DNA of 64,000 bases from Melitaea cinxia (taxonomy: Eukaryota; Arthropoda; Insecta; Lepidoptera; Nymphalidae): positions 3,311,001 to 3,375,000 of the forward strand of contig NC_059401.1 in the NCBI RefSeq assembly GCF_905220565.1, read 5' to 3'. This document shows, piece by piece, positions 1 through 11,985 of the stretch (the first letter of the stretch is position 1; every line of letters begins with the position of its first letter). The notes beneath the pieces are model-generated. The model made no database searches. It saw nothing but the letters and a program-made list of their open reading frames with translations, and had not been told where the DNA came from. The translations under genes and the position numbers were made by a program.

Positions 1-104
1 ACATTTAATTAAAATTGTATACTCATACATTGTTAAGATATTAAGTTGCCCGGTCTTATAAGTTATGTTTGTAGCCGTATTTATTAATTTATTAATTTAA
101 TCCT

Positions 105-200
105 TTACTACACATTCACAATAACATTGAAGAACGTAATATTTTATCTTAAAAAAGTGCAAAGTCGGACTTATCACTAATAAGTTACCTTTTACAAACA
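105..200 (-). repeat. LINE 3'-UTR relic
   Basis: Read on the minus strand this contains AGTGATAAGtCCGaCTTTGCA, which matches the 411-535 segment on the plus strand and the 18230-18330 segment on the minus strand. I take it as a decayed 3' untranslated end of a lepidopteran non-LTR retrotransposon. The clade was not determined. Confidence 0.45.
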
Positions 201-410
201 ACCCTTTTAAGTCCTATCAATATAAACCAATTAATATTTTTATTAATTATTGAATATGTGTATTGTATTATATTGTATTATTCATTATTGAATATATGTA
301 TATAACTTGTATAACTATGTTTAGTACTAAAAATTGATTTAATTATGTGTGATAAACTTGCGTTGTTGAGTGCGCACTTTTACCGACATATTTTTCCTAT
401 AAAAACTTCT

Positions 411-535
411 ATTAAAGGTTGCTTGGAAGAGATCGCTATAAGTGATAAGGCCGCCTTTGCATACATTATTTGTTTTTGAATCAAATTGTTCTAAAATGTA
501 TCTTCTTTTTTTGTGTGCAATAAAGCTTAGTAAAT
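411..535 (+). repeat. LINE 3'-UTR relic with AATAAA signal
   Basis: It contains GGTTGCTTGGAAGAGATCGC, then GATAAGGCCGCCTTTGC, and ends in GTGTGCAATAAAG, which looks like a polyadenylation signal. Related segments lie at 105-200, 1437-1541, 18230-18330 and 52195-52300. This is the familiar 3' end of a lepidopteran LINE family. No coding part of the element is attached. Confidence 0.55.
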
Positions 536-1370
536 AACTTTTAAAAAAACCTTCTTAAATAAATAGTCTACTTGCGTAGATTTTTTAAAACTACTTAAAT
601 ATTTGAGTATAAGACTTATTTTTTTTATAATTCTTGTGCGTGTGTGTTGTATTTATTTGAGTTTATAATTTTATTGCATTATCAACTTGCTTTTTCCGAA
701 TGACAGACTGTAAAATACATTTGTACAGCTTTAAAAACGGAAGGCGTTCAATTTACTTGTAAGTATTTGAATAGATTACCTAAGTTGGAAATCAAAACAA
801 GTGATAAAAGATAAAAAGTTTGTTATTTAAAACATTTATTTGTTAGATTTTCTTAATGGAAAATTCCATTCATGCCGCTACATAAATATGCTAATTATAT
901 TCAATATTTGTTTCTAGACAATGTATGGGCCGAATTAGATAGACGAGGGAAATGCGGATGTTTTCATTTGTACATGATACTAAAATAACCGTGAGTGTTG
1001 CAGTGTTCATTGGTTGACTTGTTTTGCAAAAAATAATTCAATTTATGTCTAACTATCTATTAGATGATAGGTCCGACTATTTAGTCTTTATAATACATCT
1101 CTCTAATACATAATACATTACCGGATTTATTATTTTTATTATGATTATTACTTTTTTTTAACCACCTAATGTTATTTTTTTTTCTTTCCAATTATATTCA
1201 CATGTATAATAATCTATATTTGTATAGCTTTATATCATATTTTTATGTTAGCATATAATATCGTATGTACTTTAGTATTATTACTTTAGAAACACAGTGC
1301 ACTGTTAAACTATTCATTGTTTTTGCTGCACTGTTTATCACATAAATTGTATCTTTTTTTTTCTTCTGTA
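536..1370. other. AT-rich sequence, no gene seen
   Basis: It holds only AT-rich sequence with short homopolymer runs. I see no open frame with protein-like content and no splice-site pair. Confidence 0.5.
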
Positions 1371-1401
1371 AATAAATAAATAAATAAATAAAATAAATAA
1401 A
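1371..1401. repeat. (AAAT)n microsatellite
   Basis: About 30 bases of AAAT repeats, preceded by TTCTTCTGTAAATAAA. The lead-in suggests the simple-sequence tail of a LINE, but no element body is recognisable upstream. Confidence 0.7.
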
Positions 1402-1436
1402 CATAATCCTCTACTTCTACTCTATATTATGATTAG

Positions 1437-1541
1437 AAGAGACCATCCTCCTGGTGTAAGGCCGCTTTTTGTACTTATTCTCTATTTTTTTTCTCGTGTA
1501 ACGTTGCTTATTTTGGCGTACAATAAAGAGTTATATATATA
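1437..1541 (+). repeat. LINE 3'-UTR relic with AATAAAG
   Basis: Contains GGTGTAAGGCCGCTTTTTGTAC and ends GTACAATAAAGAG, followed by a short TA run. It is a more divergent relative of the 411-535 segment, in the same orientation. Confidence 0.5.
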
Positions 1542-1547
1542 TTTTTT

Positions 1548-1660
1548 GATGACGCGTTATATCCGCCATCGCTGTCACTGGCTACTGGGTTAGCGGTCTT
1601 AGGTTCAAACCTCTCACATGGCAAATTTGTATGTGTCATACAGAAGTTGGTCGTAGTATA
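1548..1660 (+). repeat. tRNA-like SINE head
   Basis: GGTCTTAGGTTCAAACCTC resembles a tRNA B box with its T-arm stem, and the first part could hold a weak A box. No matching acceptor stem is present, so I read it as the head of a tRNA-derived SINE and not as a tRNA gene. Confidence 0.4.
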
Positions 1661-2312
1661 TAGTAGCTGTTTAGTAGCTTTGTAATTGTTCTTTCTGACT
1701 CAAAACACAGAATTTATATTCTATTGTAGGTCGCTGGACGTAGTAAGTTGGACGGGTATGTACCATGTTTGTCATTTATCATTCGAAGTTCCTGATATTT
1801 CGGCACTGTTGCAACCACCACGCTCACTACAAAACCAAAAGAAATTCTACATCTTAACAATAATACTAGTAATTTTACTAGTATTAATAGTTTCATTCGA
1901 AATTTTAGTTACACATTCATCACGAACGATAGAAATTTATCATAAGGTCATTACAAATTTTCAGTAACGTTAATTTAAATATGATATTCTGCGAACATTG
2001 TATTTAAAGATAATTGGAAAGATGTATTTAAAAATAAACTTTAATATTTAAAATTAATTTAAGGGACGAGGTTTTCTAATGTTTACGCGAATTTTCTCGT
2101 GACCATGGTTGCTGTAAAGTATCCGAAATGTCGGGCGTCTAAAAAACTCAATAAAACGGTAAATTCCGAAAAATTTGTTTCATTGCAAATAAGGAACAAG
2201 ATTTTTAGTCGATAATAATACAAAAAAGTGTAAAAAATCTATTAAACATAAACAATAATTCAATAAGAGTGACAAGAAAACACAGATCGATAAACTAACT
2301 ATACTTCCATAT
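1661..2312. other. Intergenic or intronic, repeat relics only
   Basis: No gene is seen. Around 1785-1830 (TTCCTGATATTTCGGCACTG) and 2083-2180 (GTAAAGTATCCGAAATGTCG) are short motifs that also occur in reverse around 38281-38398. They look like decayed dispersed repeats. Confidence 0.4.
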
Positions 2313-2752
2313 ATAATTGTGTTTGCAGGCAAACGAAGAAAAACCGACTTCAATTATATCGACAAGTAATACAACGTAGGTAGACGAAAAAATAGTCAAG
2401 TAAATACGCATTATCAAAGGTTACTTCAAAAGTTATAATCAGATCTCGATGAAATTTAAATGTGACCACATGATAAACATCGGCTTTCGATTAAATTAAA
2501 AATCATCAAAATCGGTACACCCAGTAAAAAGTTATGGGGATTTTCGAGAGTTTCCCTCGATTTCTCTGGGATTCCATCATCAGATACTGGTTTTCTTACC
2601 ATGGTACTAAACTAGGGATATCTCCTTTCCAACAAAAAAAGAATTATCAAAATCGGTTCATAAACGACGGAGTTATCCCCGAACACACATAAAAAAAACA
2701 TATATACGGTCGAATTGAGTAACCTCCTCCTTTTTTTGAAGTCGGTTAAAAA
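2313..2752 (+). repeat. CGACTTC-bordered dispersed element, copy 1
   Basis: Begins AATTGTGTTTGC-AGGCAAAC, then AAAAACCGACTTCAA, and ends TTTTTTTGAAGTCGGTTAAA. The ACCGACTTCAA and TTGAAGTCGGT blocks form subterminal inverted repeats. It has no coding capacity. It lacks the second internal unit seen in the 6943-7546 copy, so it is an internally shorter form. Class is unknown: a non-autonomous DNA transposon is my preference. Confidence 0.75.
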
Positions 2753-4075
2753 ATAACAATACATTATTCATCTACCTACAATGGTTTTAATGTACCGCTA
2801 CCGAATATTTCCGAAATGCTGATTTCAGAACCCTTGAAAACATATTTATGAAAAGCCGTAGGTCACGTTTCGACCCATCGGATATATCGCGAGATTCGGC
2901 GATCGGCTCATAAATAACACATTCGCGTATTCGCGCTCATTCGCGCCCGGAACGATACGACGCGACCATGATTCATCGAGTTATAATTCAGGAGCGGAAA
3001 ATTACGTACAGAAGCACGAAAAGTTGCGTTATTGCCGATATTAAAGCTGAACGGGGGCACGGGTAAAGGAAATAGTGAATTATCGTCCGCCCCGCCCCGA
3101 AATATGCCCGGGTTGGGAGGAGTTAAGGTGACAATGTACGAGGAAAATTCGCGGAAACAAAAAGTGCGAATAGTAATGAAATTAATCTCTGTTACGAATG
3201 ACGTTTATTGTTTCACTCCTTCTCCTCGACTCTCCTCGTTTTCGAAGGCACGCTCCTAATGGAATATGAAAGTAAGATTCGGTGTGCGAGATAAATTATT
3301 GCGAAAAGCTTTTCGCATCGCATTCGGAGCGGATTTGGTGATTTGTTGAGAAACGGAGTGGAAATTATGTGAACCGTTCTTCATGAACATTGAACATCAA
3401 TGGACAATATCTGATTTTTGTTTCATATGATATTACGACTATTACGTGCACAAATGTCAGTAATAGTATAGCTACAACACTGAATGATTCTGGGTGTTCA
3501 GGAAGTAAGTACACAGTGCCATGTTGTGACATACTAAGATAAGACTAATAGCATCAAAAATACAAATATGAAATGAGAGCCAGTTCAATATTCCATAACG
3601 TGTCGTCTACAACTTCATCGATAAAATAATCGCGATCTATATTTGCCAAGTTATACTCAAGATGTAATTCAAGCCCAACATTTAACTCAGCTGTTTTTTT
3701 AACGTAAATACATAGTATATTATATTGGCAAGTTAGTGTATTTCCTGTTTGTACTGGGCTTACACCACTAGGTTGACATATTTGGTTGGTTCGTACAACA
3801 TTGTAATATTCAAAAAACGTAAGTTCATGTACATATGTACTCGTGTATCTAAAGCAGGGATCATAAAATTCTACGTCCCGTCAATTCAATAACATTTTTA
3901 CGATCGTCAAAGTATATTCGCGTACAAAATACCGTGTAATCACGCATAGAGCGAATATCCGGTACAAATGAATCGAAATCAACGTTCCATGAGTTTCTAT
4001 CGCGTTTGCACGATCAAAGATGAAATATTTGTGTTAATTTTTTTTCGAGGCGAGTAAGATCTTCACAAGATTACC
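2753..4075. other. Unique sequence, GC-elevated between 2830 and 3370
   Basis: The block at 2830-3370 has many CG dinucleotides and no repeat match elsewhere in the window. An open frame at 3032-3259 (+) is short, lacks splice sites and has no recognised motif. I take it as non-coding and possibly regulatory. Confidence 0.3.
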
Positions 4076-4130
4076 GGTGGCGCAAATTTGGAGAGGCCTA
4101 TGTCCAGCAGTAGACTGAGATAGGCTGAAG
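4076..4130 (+). repeat. RTE-clade LINE C-terminal tail relic
   Basis: Translates as FGEAYVQQ-stop-TEIG-stop, which corresponds to the C-terminal GEAYVQQWT codons of lepidopteran RTE open reading frames. One tryptophan codon has become TAG. Only the last 50 or so bases are present. Confidence 0.6.
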
Positions 4131-4257
4131 AGAGAGACAGATTATACCGTTTCGTGGGATCTGTCCGGTGAATGCGAATTTCATGTGGAGCCTACGATGG
4201 CTATATTATAAGTTTGTGACGATTTTTTATAAAGTCATGAAATGAAAACTGCGTTTG

Positions 4258-4417
4258 TTCAAAACCTAATAAAAACCGACAAGTAATACGCATTCTTAGG
4301 TATTACTCAAAAGTGCTCATCAGATGTCACTCAAATTTAAATGGGATAATATGACAAGCACTAACTTTAAAAAAAATCCTATAAAAAGCCTCCTTTTTTA
4401 TTGAAGTCGGTTAAACG
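4258..4417 (+). repeat. CGACTTC-bordered element, short degenerate copy
   Basis: AAAAACCGACAAGTAATACG at the left and TTTATTGAAGTCGGTTAAA at the right enclose a shrunken version of the first internal unit (ATTACTCAAAAGT, AATTTAAATGGGA). It has large internal deletions. Confidence 0.55.
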
Positions 4418-6007
4418 ATAGTTATGACACAAAAAAATACGAAGCAGTTAGTTTAATTCTAGCTTTTTATTATATTGCTTTATAAATGAAATAAGTATTT
4501 TTGCAGTAATAAGTGTTGCGTCATTACCAAATAAATAAAATATTTTTAAAACTTATAAACACTACTACAATTGTAAATAAAAAAATATATGTTCATTTTT
4601 CAAAGCATCCTAAAATAAATAAACAAAAAGATAACATATTATTATTTTAAGAGCCTGTTTCACAAGTTGTGGATAATATACACTATTTGACTGATGACAG
4701 TATCCGACAGTAAAAAGTTTTTGCTTCATTATACTTTTTTACCATCGAATTCTACTATATTTACGAGAAATTTCTATTTCTATCTTAAAGTTGGAGTTAT
4801 ATAATTAAGTAGAAAGGTCCTACTGATCTATTCTACCTCCAGCTGTCAAAGTATATTTCTATCGTCATTTGTTCAATCGTCATCGTTTCAACAGACTCTA
4901 AAAACAATAAACTTGAAAATTTAAAATTAAACTAATTTATAGCACATAATTATGGTAATATATGTAATTTTTAATTTTTAACCAAGTTAAAAACTAAAGA
5001 AAACAATCAAGATGGTTTTGATTAAAATCTAGAAAACATAAAATAAAATTTATTTGACAATACGATATTTTTTGTGAACAGAAACAGTCGAAGGATATTA
5101 GAGAAAACTATCGACAAGGTCGCATTACGTAATTTCGAATCGTGGCGTTAATTTGTTAACAACGCAATATATTGAAGGATTAGTTCCCGACGTTACCGTT
5201 TTTAGTGCGACGTTTACGTAATGAATGTTAAATTCTTTGTATTGTTGACATTTCAAATCTAGCTCGTTTACTTCTTTTATTTACTTTTTTTAAGGTTAAG
5301 CGACTTATTATAGCAACGCTATGGTAATATGTATAATAAACAAAAATAAAATCATTATTTATATAATCTCGTGCCATTGACTAATTGTTATTGGCGCGTT
5401 TTAAATTTAAATTAGGAATGAGAAAATTTTGTTTTTGTGTCTTACATATTTTGGCTGTATACATTTTTAAATGTGTGTGGTTTAGTTTGTTCAAGGAGAA
5501 TGATAGACAGAGGACGCCGAATAATATAATTTAATATTGATTGCACCTACTTATTTTAGTAGATATACACGCTGAAAAATGCAAAAAAGAAAAAAAAAGC
5601 CTTATAAATATTAACCAAGTTCTATTAACTACAGCTTATCTCCTGTTGTTAGTCTATTCGTAACTTATCTTCAGGATAACCTTAATCCAAATTCGGTGAA
5701 CAGGTCCTAAATGTAATAAACGCCTAGCTTTTGCATTAATACAATAAGTAGGATTATTTATATATATACACGTATGTATGTAAATGTCAAACATGTAAAT
5801 AAGCAGCAACATGTCACATTATCACATGTGAATATTAAATATCGTAATGTGTTCGAACGTGATTGTCACATTTGCGAGATTATGATAGTTAGAGTGCTGA
5901 AGGTCTGATGCGTCTAATGTAACGTAATGTAACTAATACACGTGGCTCACACACAATACTACCAATATATATTTAATAATTATGTAAAACATAGTTGTAT
6001 TTTAATG
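4418..6007. other. AT-rich sequence, no gene seen
   Basis: No protein-like frame, RNA gene or intact repeat was recognised. Short poly-A and poly-T runs are common. Confidence 0.45.
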
Positions 6008-6125
6008 TAAACGAAAAAAAAAGAACTTCAATTTTACACTATACACTCAGTAATAGGCTAGGAGGTAATACATTTGGAAAACACTCGAAATAAGAATCTC
6101 CTCTTTATTGAAGTTGGTTAAAAAG
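6008..6125 (+). repeat. CGACTTC-bordered element, degenerate copy
   Basis: AACGAAAAAAAAAGAACTTC begins the segment and TTTATTGAAGTTGGTTAAAA ends it. The inside is reduced to about 70 bases. It directly abuts the repeat at 6141-6397. Confidence 0.4.
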
Positions 6126-6140
6126 AGTTAACTACAGCGT

Positions 6141-6397
6141 ATTAACGTACGGCTCACGTCATGGTAAGGGATTACCGTAGCTTATAGATGCCTGCAACAC
6201 CAGAAGCATCGCAAGCGTGTCGCTGAGCCTACCCCTAACCCCCCCCCCCCCCCTCTGGTAACTTTGCTCATCACAGGAATACAATACTGTTTGGAAAAAG
6301 TATTATTTAGATGTAATCTTCTGTAAGGTCGAGGTACTTCCCCAGATGGGCTGCTCTAGATTCAGAGCAGGAAATTTCCTGTTATGCCCTACTTCAG
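6141..6397 (+). repeat. Dispersed repeat with GTACGGCTCAC head
   Basis: The order AACGTACGGCTCACg, TGGTAAGGGATTAC, GTAGCTTATAGA, CAACACCAGAAGCATCGCAA, ACAGGAATACAATACTG is shared with 22612-22835, and the head is shared with 11755-11835. A run of 15 C at 6239-6253 sits inside it. The class is unknown to me; it is a common lepidopteran repeat. Confidence 0.6.
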
Positions 6398-6942
6398 CTA
6401 TCAATTATATTTATTATCTATATATCAGTTATTTCTTTCATAAAAACCTTGTCCTGACAATAACGAACACAAAAACAAGGAATCATTCAGTTTGGTGGAC
6501 TTCATCAATTAATTTAATTAATTATATACAAATATGTATGTAGATAGGAATACACGTAGGTTCATAACAGACCTCAAGCGATTTGACCACAGACCATAAA
6601 ATATATTCGAGCTAATCAAATCACGATCAGATATCCATAAACAATTCTAACGTACATCGAAGACAAAGGTGGAACCGACCATGAAGTTTCTATTGAGATC
6701 CAATTATAGACAAGTGAAGCTAGTGATGCGACTTATGTGTAGTGTTGCGCGTTATGCGACGATGAAATTGAATGCGGTGTAATGGAAGACGTTTATAACG
6801 AGATAGGCGATATATTTTGAATGCCTACGGCGTGTTAGTCAATAGAGAATAACTATAAATTCGGCTTTTAGTGTTTATTGTTATAGTGCCGAAAGCCGAG
6901 CTCAAAGTTAAGTAGTACAAAATTTTTAGATGACAATAAAAA
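6398..6942. other. Unique sequence, no gene seen
   Basis: Nothing recognisable was found. The segment around 6640-6830 has slightly raised GC content. Confidence 0.4.
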
Positions 6943-7546
6943 AATAATTGTGTTTGCTCGCAAACGAAAAAAAAACCGACTTCAATTACATCGACAAGTA
7001 ATATAACGCCGTAACTACGCGTTATCAAAGATTACTCAAAAAGTAGTTATCAGATCTCGATAAAATTTATATGTGACCACATGATAAACATCAGCTTTCG
7101 ATTAAATTAAAAATTATCAAAATCGGTACATCCAGTAAAAAGTTATTGCGGATTTTCGAGAGTTTCCCTCGATTTCTCTGGGATTCCATCATCAGATCCT
7201 GGTTTCCTTATCATGGTACTAAACTAGGGATATCCCCTTTCTAACAAAAAAATAATTATCAAAATCGGTACATCCAGTAGAAAGTTATGTGGTATAATAC
7301 AACGTGGGTCGACGAAAAAAGCGTCAAGTAAAAACGCATTATTAGATATAACTCGAAAAGTAGTTGTTAGATCTCAAATAAATTTAAATGGGACCAATTG
7401 GCACACACCACCTTTCGATTAAAACAAAATTTGTCGAAATCGGTCTACCCGGTCAAAAGTTCTGATGTAACATACATTAAAAAAAAAAAAAAAAAAAAAA
7501 ACAGTCGAATTGAGAACCTCCTCCTTTTTTGGAAGTCGGTTAAAAA
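6943..7546 (+). repeat. CGACTTC-bordered element, full-length copy
   Basis: About 600 bp. It starts with AATTGTGTTTGCTCGCAAAC, whose GTTTGC-TC-GCAAAC is a perfect hairpin, and ends GGAAGTCGGTTAAAA. Inside, the unit at about 6990-7147 is repeated in diverged form at about 7290-7463 (both run: ACAACGT, GACGAAAAAA, CGCATTAT, AGTAGTTNTTAGATCTC, AAATTTAAATG, CTTTCGATTAAA, AAATCGGT, AAAAGTT). An A-run of about 21 lies near 7480-7501. The reverse-strand counterpart is at 42177-42810. Confidence 0.8.
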
Positions 7547-7817
7547 TAGAGATACGAGGATACGTTTGTACGTTTATTGAAGGTTGTTACTCAACAAATA
7601 TAATAAAATTACATTATGTACTGCTTTTACTGTAATATATCTATTTTCTACTTGGCTTCAATATTTTCCAACTGAGTTACTGCTATATGTATAAATTAGA
7701 AGTAGTAATTGCGGGGTTTCTTCCCAATTCGTCTTTGCAGTCTTCATTCTGAATCGTTGGTAGCTTATATTTTAACTATAATCATTTATTAAAACTAATA
7801 CAATTTGAATTTGCAAA

Positions 7818-7875
7818 CTCACGTTCTAAAAGTGTTTTTGAAGCCTACTTGAATTCAGTAATATTTGATTTTGAT
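7818..7875 (+). repeat. LINE 3'-end relic (GAAGCCTACT type)
   Basis: TTCTAAAAGTGTTTTTGAAGCCTACTTGAATTCAG followed by a TTTGATTTTGA-like end. The same motif order occurs at 14279-14350 and 27303-27372. It resembles the 3' end of a lepidopteran LINE or SINE. Confidence 0.4.
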
Positions 7876-8764
7876 AAACCAGTGATTTCAGGATATAAAA
7901 CGCATGTAAACTTAAATGTTTTTATAAAACAAATATCATATATCTGTTGTAGTTGTGTGTGCTTCCGAGACACAAGATATTCATCATAACGAGGACTGTT
8001 GTAGATACAGCGTTTATTTATTTTTTGTTTTAATATAAAATCATTGTAAAATTCCAGACCCTTAGCATTAAGATTAGCAGATCTCTGACTTTTCGAGGAT
8101 ACACATAACAAACTTTACAAACAAAAAGATGAAATGCTCGCAACGTTGACATAACCTCAATTAAGCTCTCATTAAACGTATCTCATGTCATCTCGGTGGT
8201 TTTTCATAAAGACATCGAGAGTAAAGAGGCGATACGAAGGAGAATCGTGTTTGATAAACGTTTTGATTTGTATTTAAAACTCCTTTGAATTCCCTTTGAT
8301 GTTTTTATTCAAATTACCTGACACTAAAAAGTTTTATAGATCATTATGAGTAATGGTGAAAAATATTATTAAAAAAAAAATGTCTATGTTTTATCCCTAT
8401 AAGCTTAATTTACCATGTTTGTGGACTTTGGGCACTCTTGACCATGTCGTTTATAATAGCGCCGAAATATTGGGAACTCAAATTGACCAATAACAAAAAA
8501 GGGGGGAAACTTGCAAATCAAGTGAAATAGATTTAACCACACTTTCATAATAAAAATGTAACATAAACTATGCCTTGTGATAGGTTTATTTCAGAATATA
8601 AAGCAAAAAAAAGGACGACTTACAGAGTTATCTTATAAGAATTTATATGATATTATACTTAGTTTGAAAAAAAAAGAAACTAAATATATTACTTCAAATT
8701 CTTATCAAAAGCATCAGAAATTTTTTGTTTAAAGTTGTAGATGACAACTTACCAAAATGACTTG
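7876..8764. other. No gene seen
   Basis: AT-rich and without convincing coding content. GCGCCGAAATATTGGGAACTC at about 8460 resembles GCCGCCGAAATATCGAGAAC at about 54611, so a decayed dispersed repeat is present. Confidence 0.4.
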
Positions 8765-8823
8765 AAAAAAAAAAATATAGTCGAATTGAGAACCTCCTCC
8801 TTTTTTGGAAGTCGGTTAAAAAG
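8765..8823 (+). repeat. CGACTTC-bordered element, 3' end fragment
   Basis: Only the terminal part is present: AGTCGAATTGAGAACCTCC followed by TTTTTTGGAAGTCGGTTAAAA. Confidence 0.7.
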
Positions 8824-9624
8824 GGGTGATTTCCCATTTAACATACAAACCATACCGTTACTGACCATGCGAGCTAGATGCCTTTTTACTAATATTATTT
8901 TTATTACTTACTTTTCCATGGCTGTATGTGTGTCAGTTAGACACAAACAATTTTTCTAATGTCTACTGTGAGACTATTCGTATAGGTCGAGATTTCAAAC
9001 TTCGTTTTGAATATTAAGATTTAAGACTTACCATTTTACAGACTTTGCTATTGGTTCTAAATATTAGTACGTCCACTAATTATTACGATATCTAGTAACC
9101 CGGTGATCTAAATCAGTACATACAAATCAGTCGTGACATCTACGACTATCAACTTTATTTTTTCTTTAGATAGAAACGATTTTTGCATAGACTTCCGTTT
9201 CTAGGACCCTAACATGGCCACGTAATGCTGACCAATTCATACAAGCGAATTTAATCTTAACTATACATAGTAATAAAAGTTAATATTGCTTAAATTTGAA
9301 ACAGATTGGTCGTTATATTAAGCAAGTGACACTAAACTTTATAAATATAGTCTTAAAGGTGAATATTGTTTTGAGTTGAATCGGGATGGTAAGTAAAATG
9401 ATCGTCGGTCACGTTAGCTCCTGTACGACGCTAAATGTATTGTGCTGCGTTGTGCCAATTAAGTTAGCGAGTTTTCTCTAGATCTTGTTAATAATAAAGG
9501 AGTATGTCAACGTTATATTGTTAGTGTATTTCTTACAGTAAGTACAGGGTAGAAGTATTTTACTGTCGTAATATTTTCTTGATTCAATTTTCTGGGTACA
9601 ATACTAACCATCTATATTCTTCAT
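8824..9624. other. No gene seen
   Basis: Unique, AT-rich DNA. A short frame at 8741-8959 overlaps the preceding repeat end and is not credible as a gene. Confidence 0.4.
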
Positions 9625-9665
9625 ATTTGAGGTCTATGTCCAGCAGTGGATTGCGATAGGCTGGT
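9625..9665 (+). repeat. RTE-clade LINE tail relic
   Basis: GAGGTCTATGTCCAGCAGTG then GATTGCGATAGGCTGG reads EVYVQQWIAIGW, the C-terminal signature of lepidopteran RTE elements. The GATGAT tail is missing. Confidence 0.55.
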
Positions 9666-11060
9666 GGCTCATTTAGGCAACGATAATACGAAATTGTAGT
9701 CAACTTAACGAGGAAGCAATAAACTATACAATATTTTAGTATGTTTTTTCCTCAAATTATAAATAAGTATTCGTAACATAACACCATGCAAGTTAACAAG
9801 TTATCAAAATACTTAGTTCATTAAATAGCCAATTAATTATATATAACTCCCATGTTACATATTTCGGTACAGGCATACCGGTCGGTCTCCGTAAGCAATC
9901 TTATTCGGATTTTGCTTACTAGAGTTACAACTTTATAGGCCGGCAGTTACCCAACAATTTTTTTTAAAATTTCTGTTATTAGTGCTTACTTTTCCTTTAT
10001 CATATTTTGTTACAAAAAACTCAAAAGAGTTTTTGCGTATAATCGTAATTAAACTAAGAGTTACATTATAATGATAACTTAATCACAGTCAATAAAAAAC
10101 TAATAATAATACTGCATTAAAAGTCACAATAATACTATAAGCACAGATAGCATTTTTCTTATATTTTTTGTGCGCTTTGAAAGTCAAGGATGTGTTACAG
10201 TGCAGCCACTTAATATTTTTTACTCTTTATTTTTATGTCACTGACTTTATTTTAATAAATATCTAAGGTCAAAATCATTAATTTCTTAGAATTTAAATAT
10301 GAAAAAATTATGTTCAATAATTAATATATTTTAGTAAAGGTAATATTAAAAAAAATATCAGTCTCGTTCAATTTAATTAATATTAACGTTACAAAAAAAC
10401 AGGAATTGGTGTTGGCTATGAACTGAAATGGCTAAATAGCCATAAGTCCGCCCACTGTACTGCACAGTCTGTAACCATCTTCAAATATGTTTAAAATGTG
10501 TCCCATGTAGTTGTGGTATACAATATGATATAAAAAAAAATGAAAAAAAATCGATTCAAATACGAAAAAAAGTTATTATGTACTAGAGCCAGGAGCGCAC
10601 ACGTTTGTATATTTTAGTCAATTGCTATCTATTTTATCTAGACCCACTTCACCACGGAAAGAATTACTGAAACCTTATATTACTCGCCTAGATCCATGTA
10701 GTTTTTACGTGTTTTCTTTTGTGCTTAAAAGAAATAACCGTAAAATTTCCTCTACCGTGGATTTACAGTAACACACACGTATACACATCAGAGAACCTTT
10801 TAGGCTTATTTTGCTTCCCCAAGTATGGATAAACATTGAATAATAAAGAGATAAACGTGAAAATTTTATAAGAAACTCTAAGCTAGGTGTACATCTTTCC
10901 TAGCGTCTTTATATATTTTGTTATTCGCATTATTTAAAAGTCGTGAAAAAACGACAAACTTTTTAACTCTATATGAACGATAAAAAGAAATAAAGTATTT
11001 ATATAAATAACTCTTTTGTTTGTTTAAAAACACGAATAAAAAAAAAGTGTGCTTTAGTAA
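9666..11060. other. AT-rich sequence, no gene seen
   Basis: I see no coding exon, RNA gene or clear repeat in this interval. Confidence 0.4.
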
Positions 11061-11244
11061 GAAGTAAAACTTCTTTAGCAATAGGCCTGCACTGTGTCAT
11101 CGATATACGAAACGTAACTGGCTAGGAGAGAAAAAGAGAAAGAAAATGTGTGCTCGAACCTCTCTCTCTCACACTTTTCGTAATGCTCAAAAGCATTTAC
11201 CAGCTTACTCCCCAGGTCAAGCGTGCGTAAAGAAGTTTTACTTC
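11061..11244. mobile_element. Small inverted-repeat element (MITE-like)
   Basis: GAAGTAAAACTTCTTTA at 11061-11077 is exactly reversed and complemented at 11228-11244, giving 17-bp terminal inverted repeats around 150 bp of non-coding DNA. The right half (CATTTACCAGCTTACTCCCC, GTCAAGCGTGCGTAA) recurs at 11876-11985 and partly at 23885-23965. A target-site duplication was not found. Confidence 0.55.
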
Positions 11245-11754
11245 AAAACTAAAAAAAGGACTTTATTGCAACCTCCTTTCAAAGAAAAAAAAATGATATT
11301 TATCGATAAATTTATTCCATATATAAATTAAACTATCGCAACGAACTTTAAGTTACGTGGAAGTGACTCATTAAAACATGACACGACAAAGAACCCCCGC
11401 GAAGATAGAGAGATGTGAGAAATGTACGGTACTAGTATTGAGATTATGACAGTTTTAATTATTATCACAATTGTATTATTGTATGATAACAACTTGATAT
11501 TTGAAGTATTATAACCAGAAAAAACTTAAATATGGTTAGGTATAATAGTAAAAAAGGGACTGAACTGATTTTGATACCTTTTTCTGTTTGATAGATAATT
11601 TTTCGAATTACATAAATCTCTCTAGCTTTTTGTGGATTATGTGTGAACATATATAGCTTATTAAGACGTTAAAGGATTATTAGGATTGAAACTTCATGAT
11701 TTGGTACAACACTTCTGTAACAATATTATGTTAAAATATAATTATATTTATTTA
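11245..11754. other. No gene seen
   Basis: AT-rich and without recognisable features. Confidence 0.4.
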
Positions 11755-11835
11755 TGTCACTAAGATGGCAAACAAGCTTACGCTCAGCCCGATAGTAAGA
11801 GGTTACCGTAGCCTTTGAACGCATGCGACATGAAG
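11755..11835 (+). repeat. Dispersed repeat fragment, GTACGGCTCAC family
   Basis: AACAAGCTTACGCTCAG, GATAGTAAGAGGTTACCGTAGCC aligns with the head of the repeats at 6141 and 22612. It is diverged and truncated. Confidence 0.45.
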
Positions 11836-11846
11836 AGTACAGAACA

Positions 11847-11985
11847 AAGTACTACTTGAGATTAGTATTATTTGGGTGTGATCGACTTGCTCGATCACGT
11901 TTTTCGTAACGCTCTCGTCACGCATTCACCAGCTTACTCCCCAAGTCAAGCGTGCGTAATGAAGTTTTTCTTCAAAAAGGGTAAA
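11847..11985. repeat. Relative of the 11061-11244 inverted-repeat element
   Basis: GTAACGCTCTCGTCACGCATTCACCAGCTTACTCC then GCGTGCGTAATGAAG matches the right half of the 11061-11244 element, and TTTTTCTTC stands where that element has its right inverted repeat. A left end is not obvious. Confidence 0.4.

Noticed and set aside
6346..6543. 65-codon plus-strand frame
   Set aside because: Starts inside a dispersed repeat and continues into AT-rich DNA without any motif.
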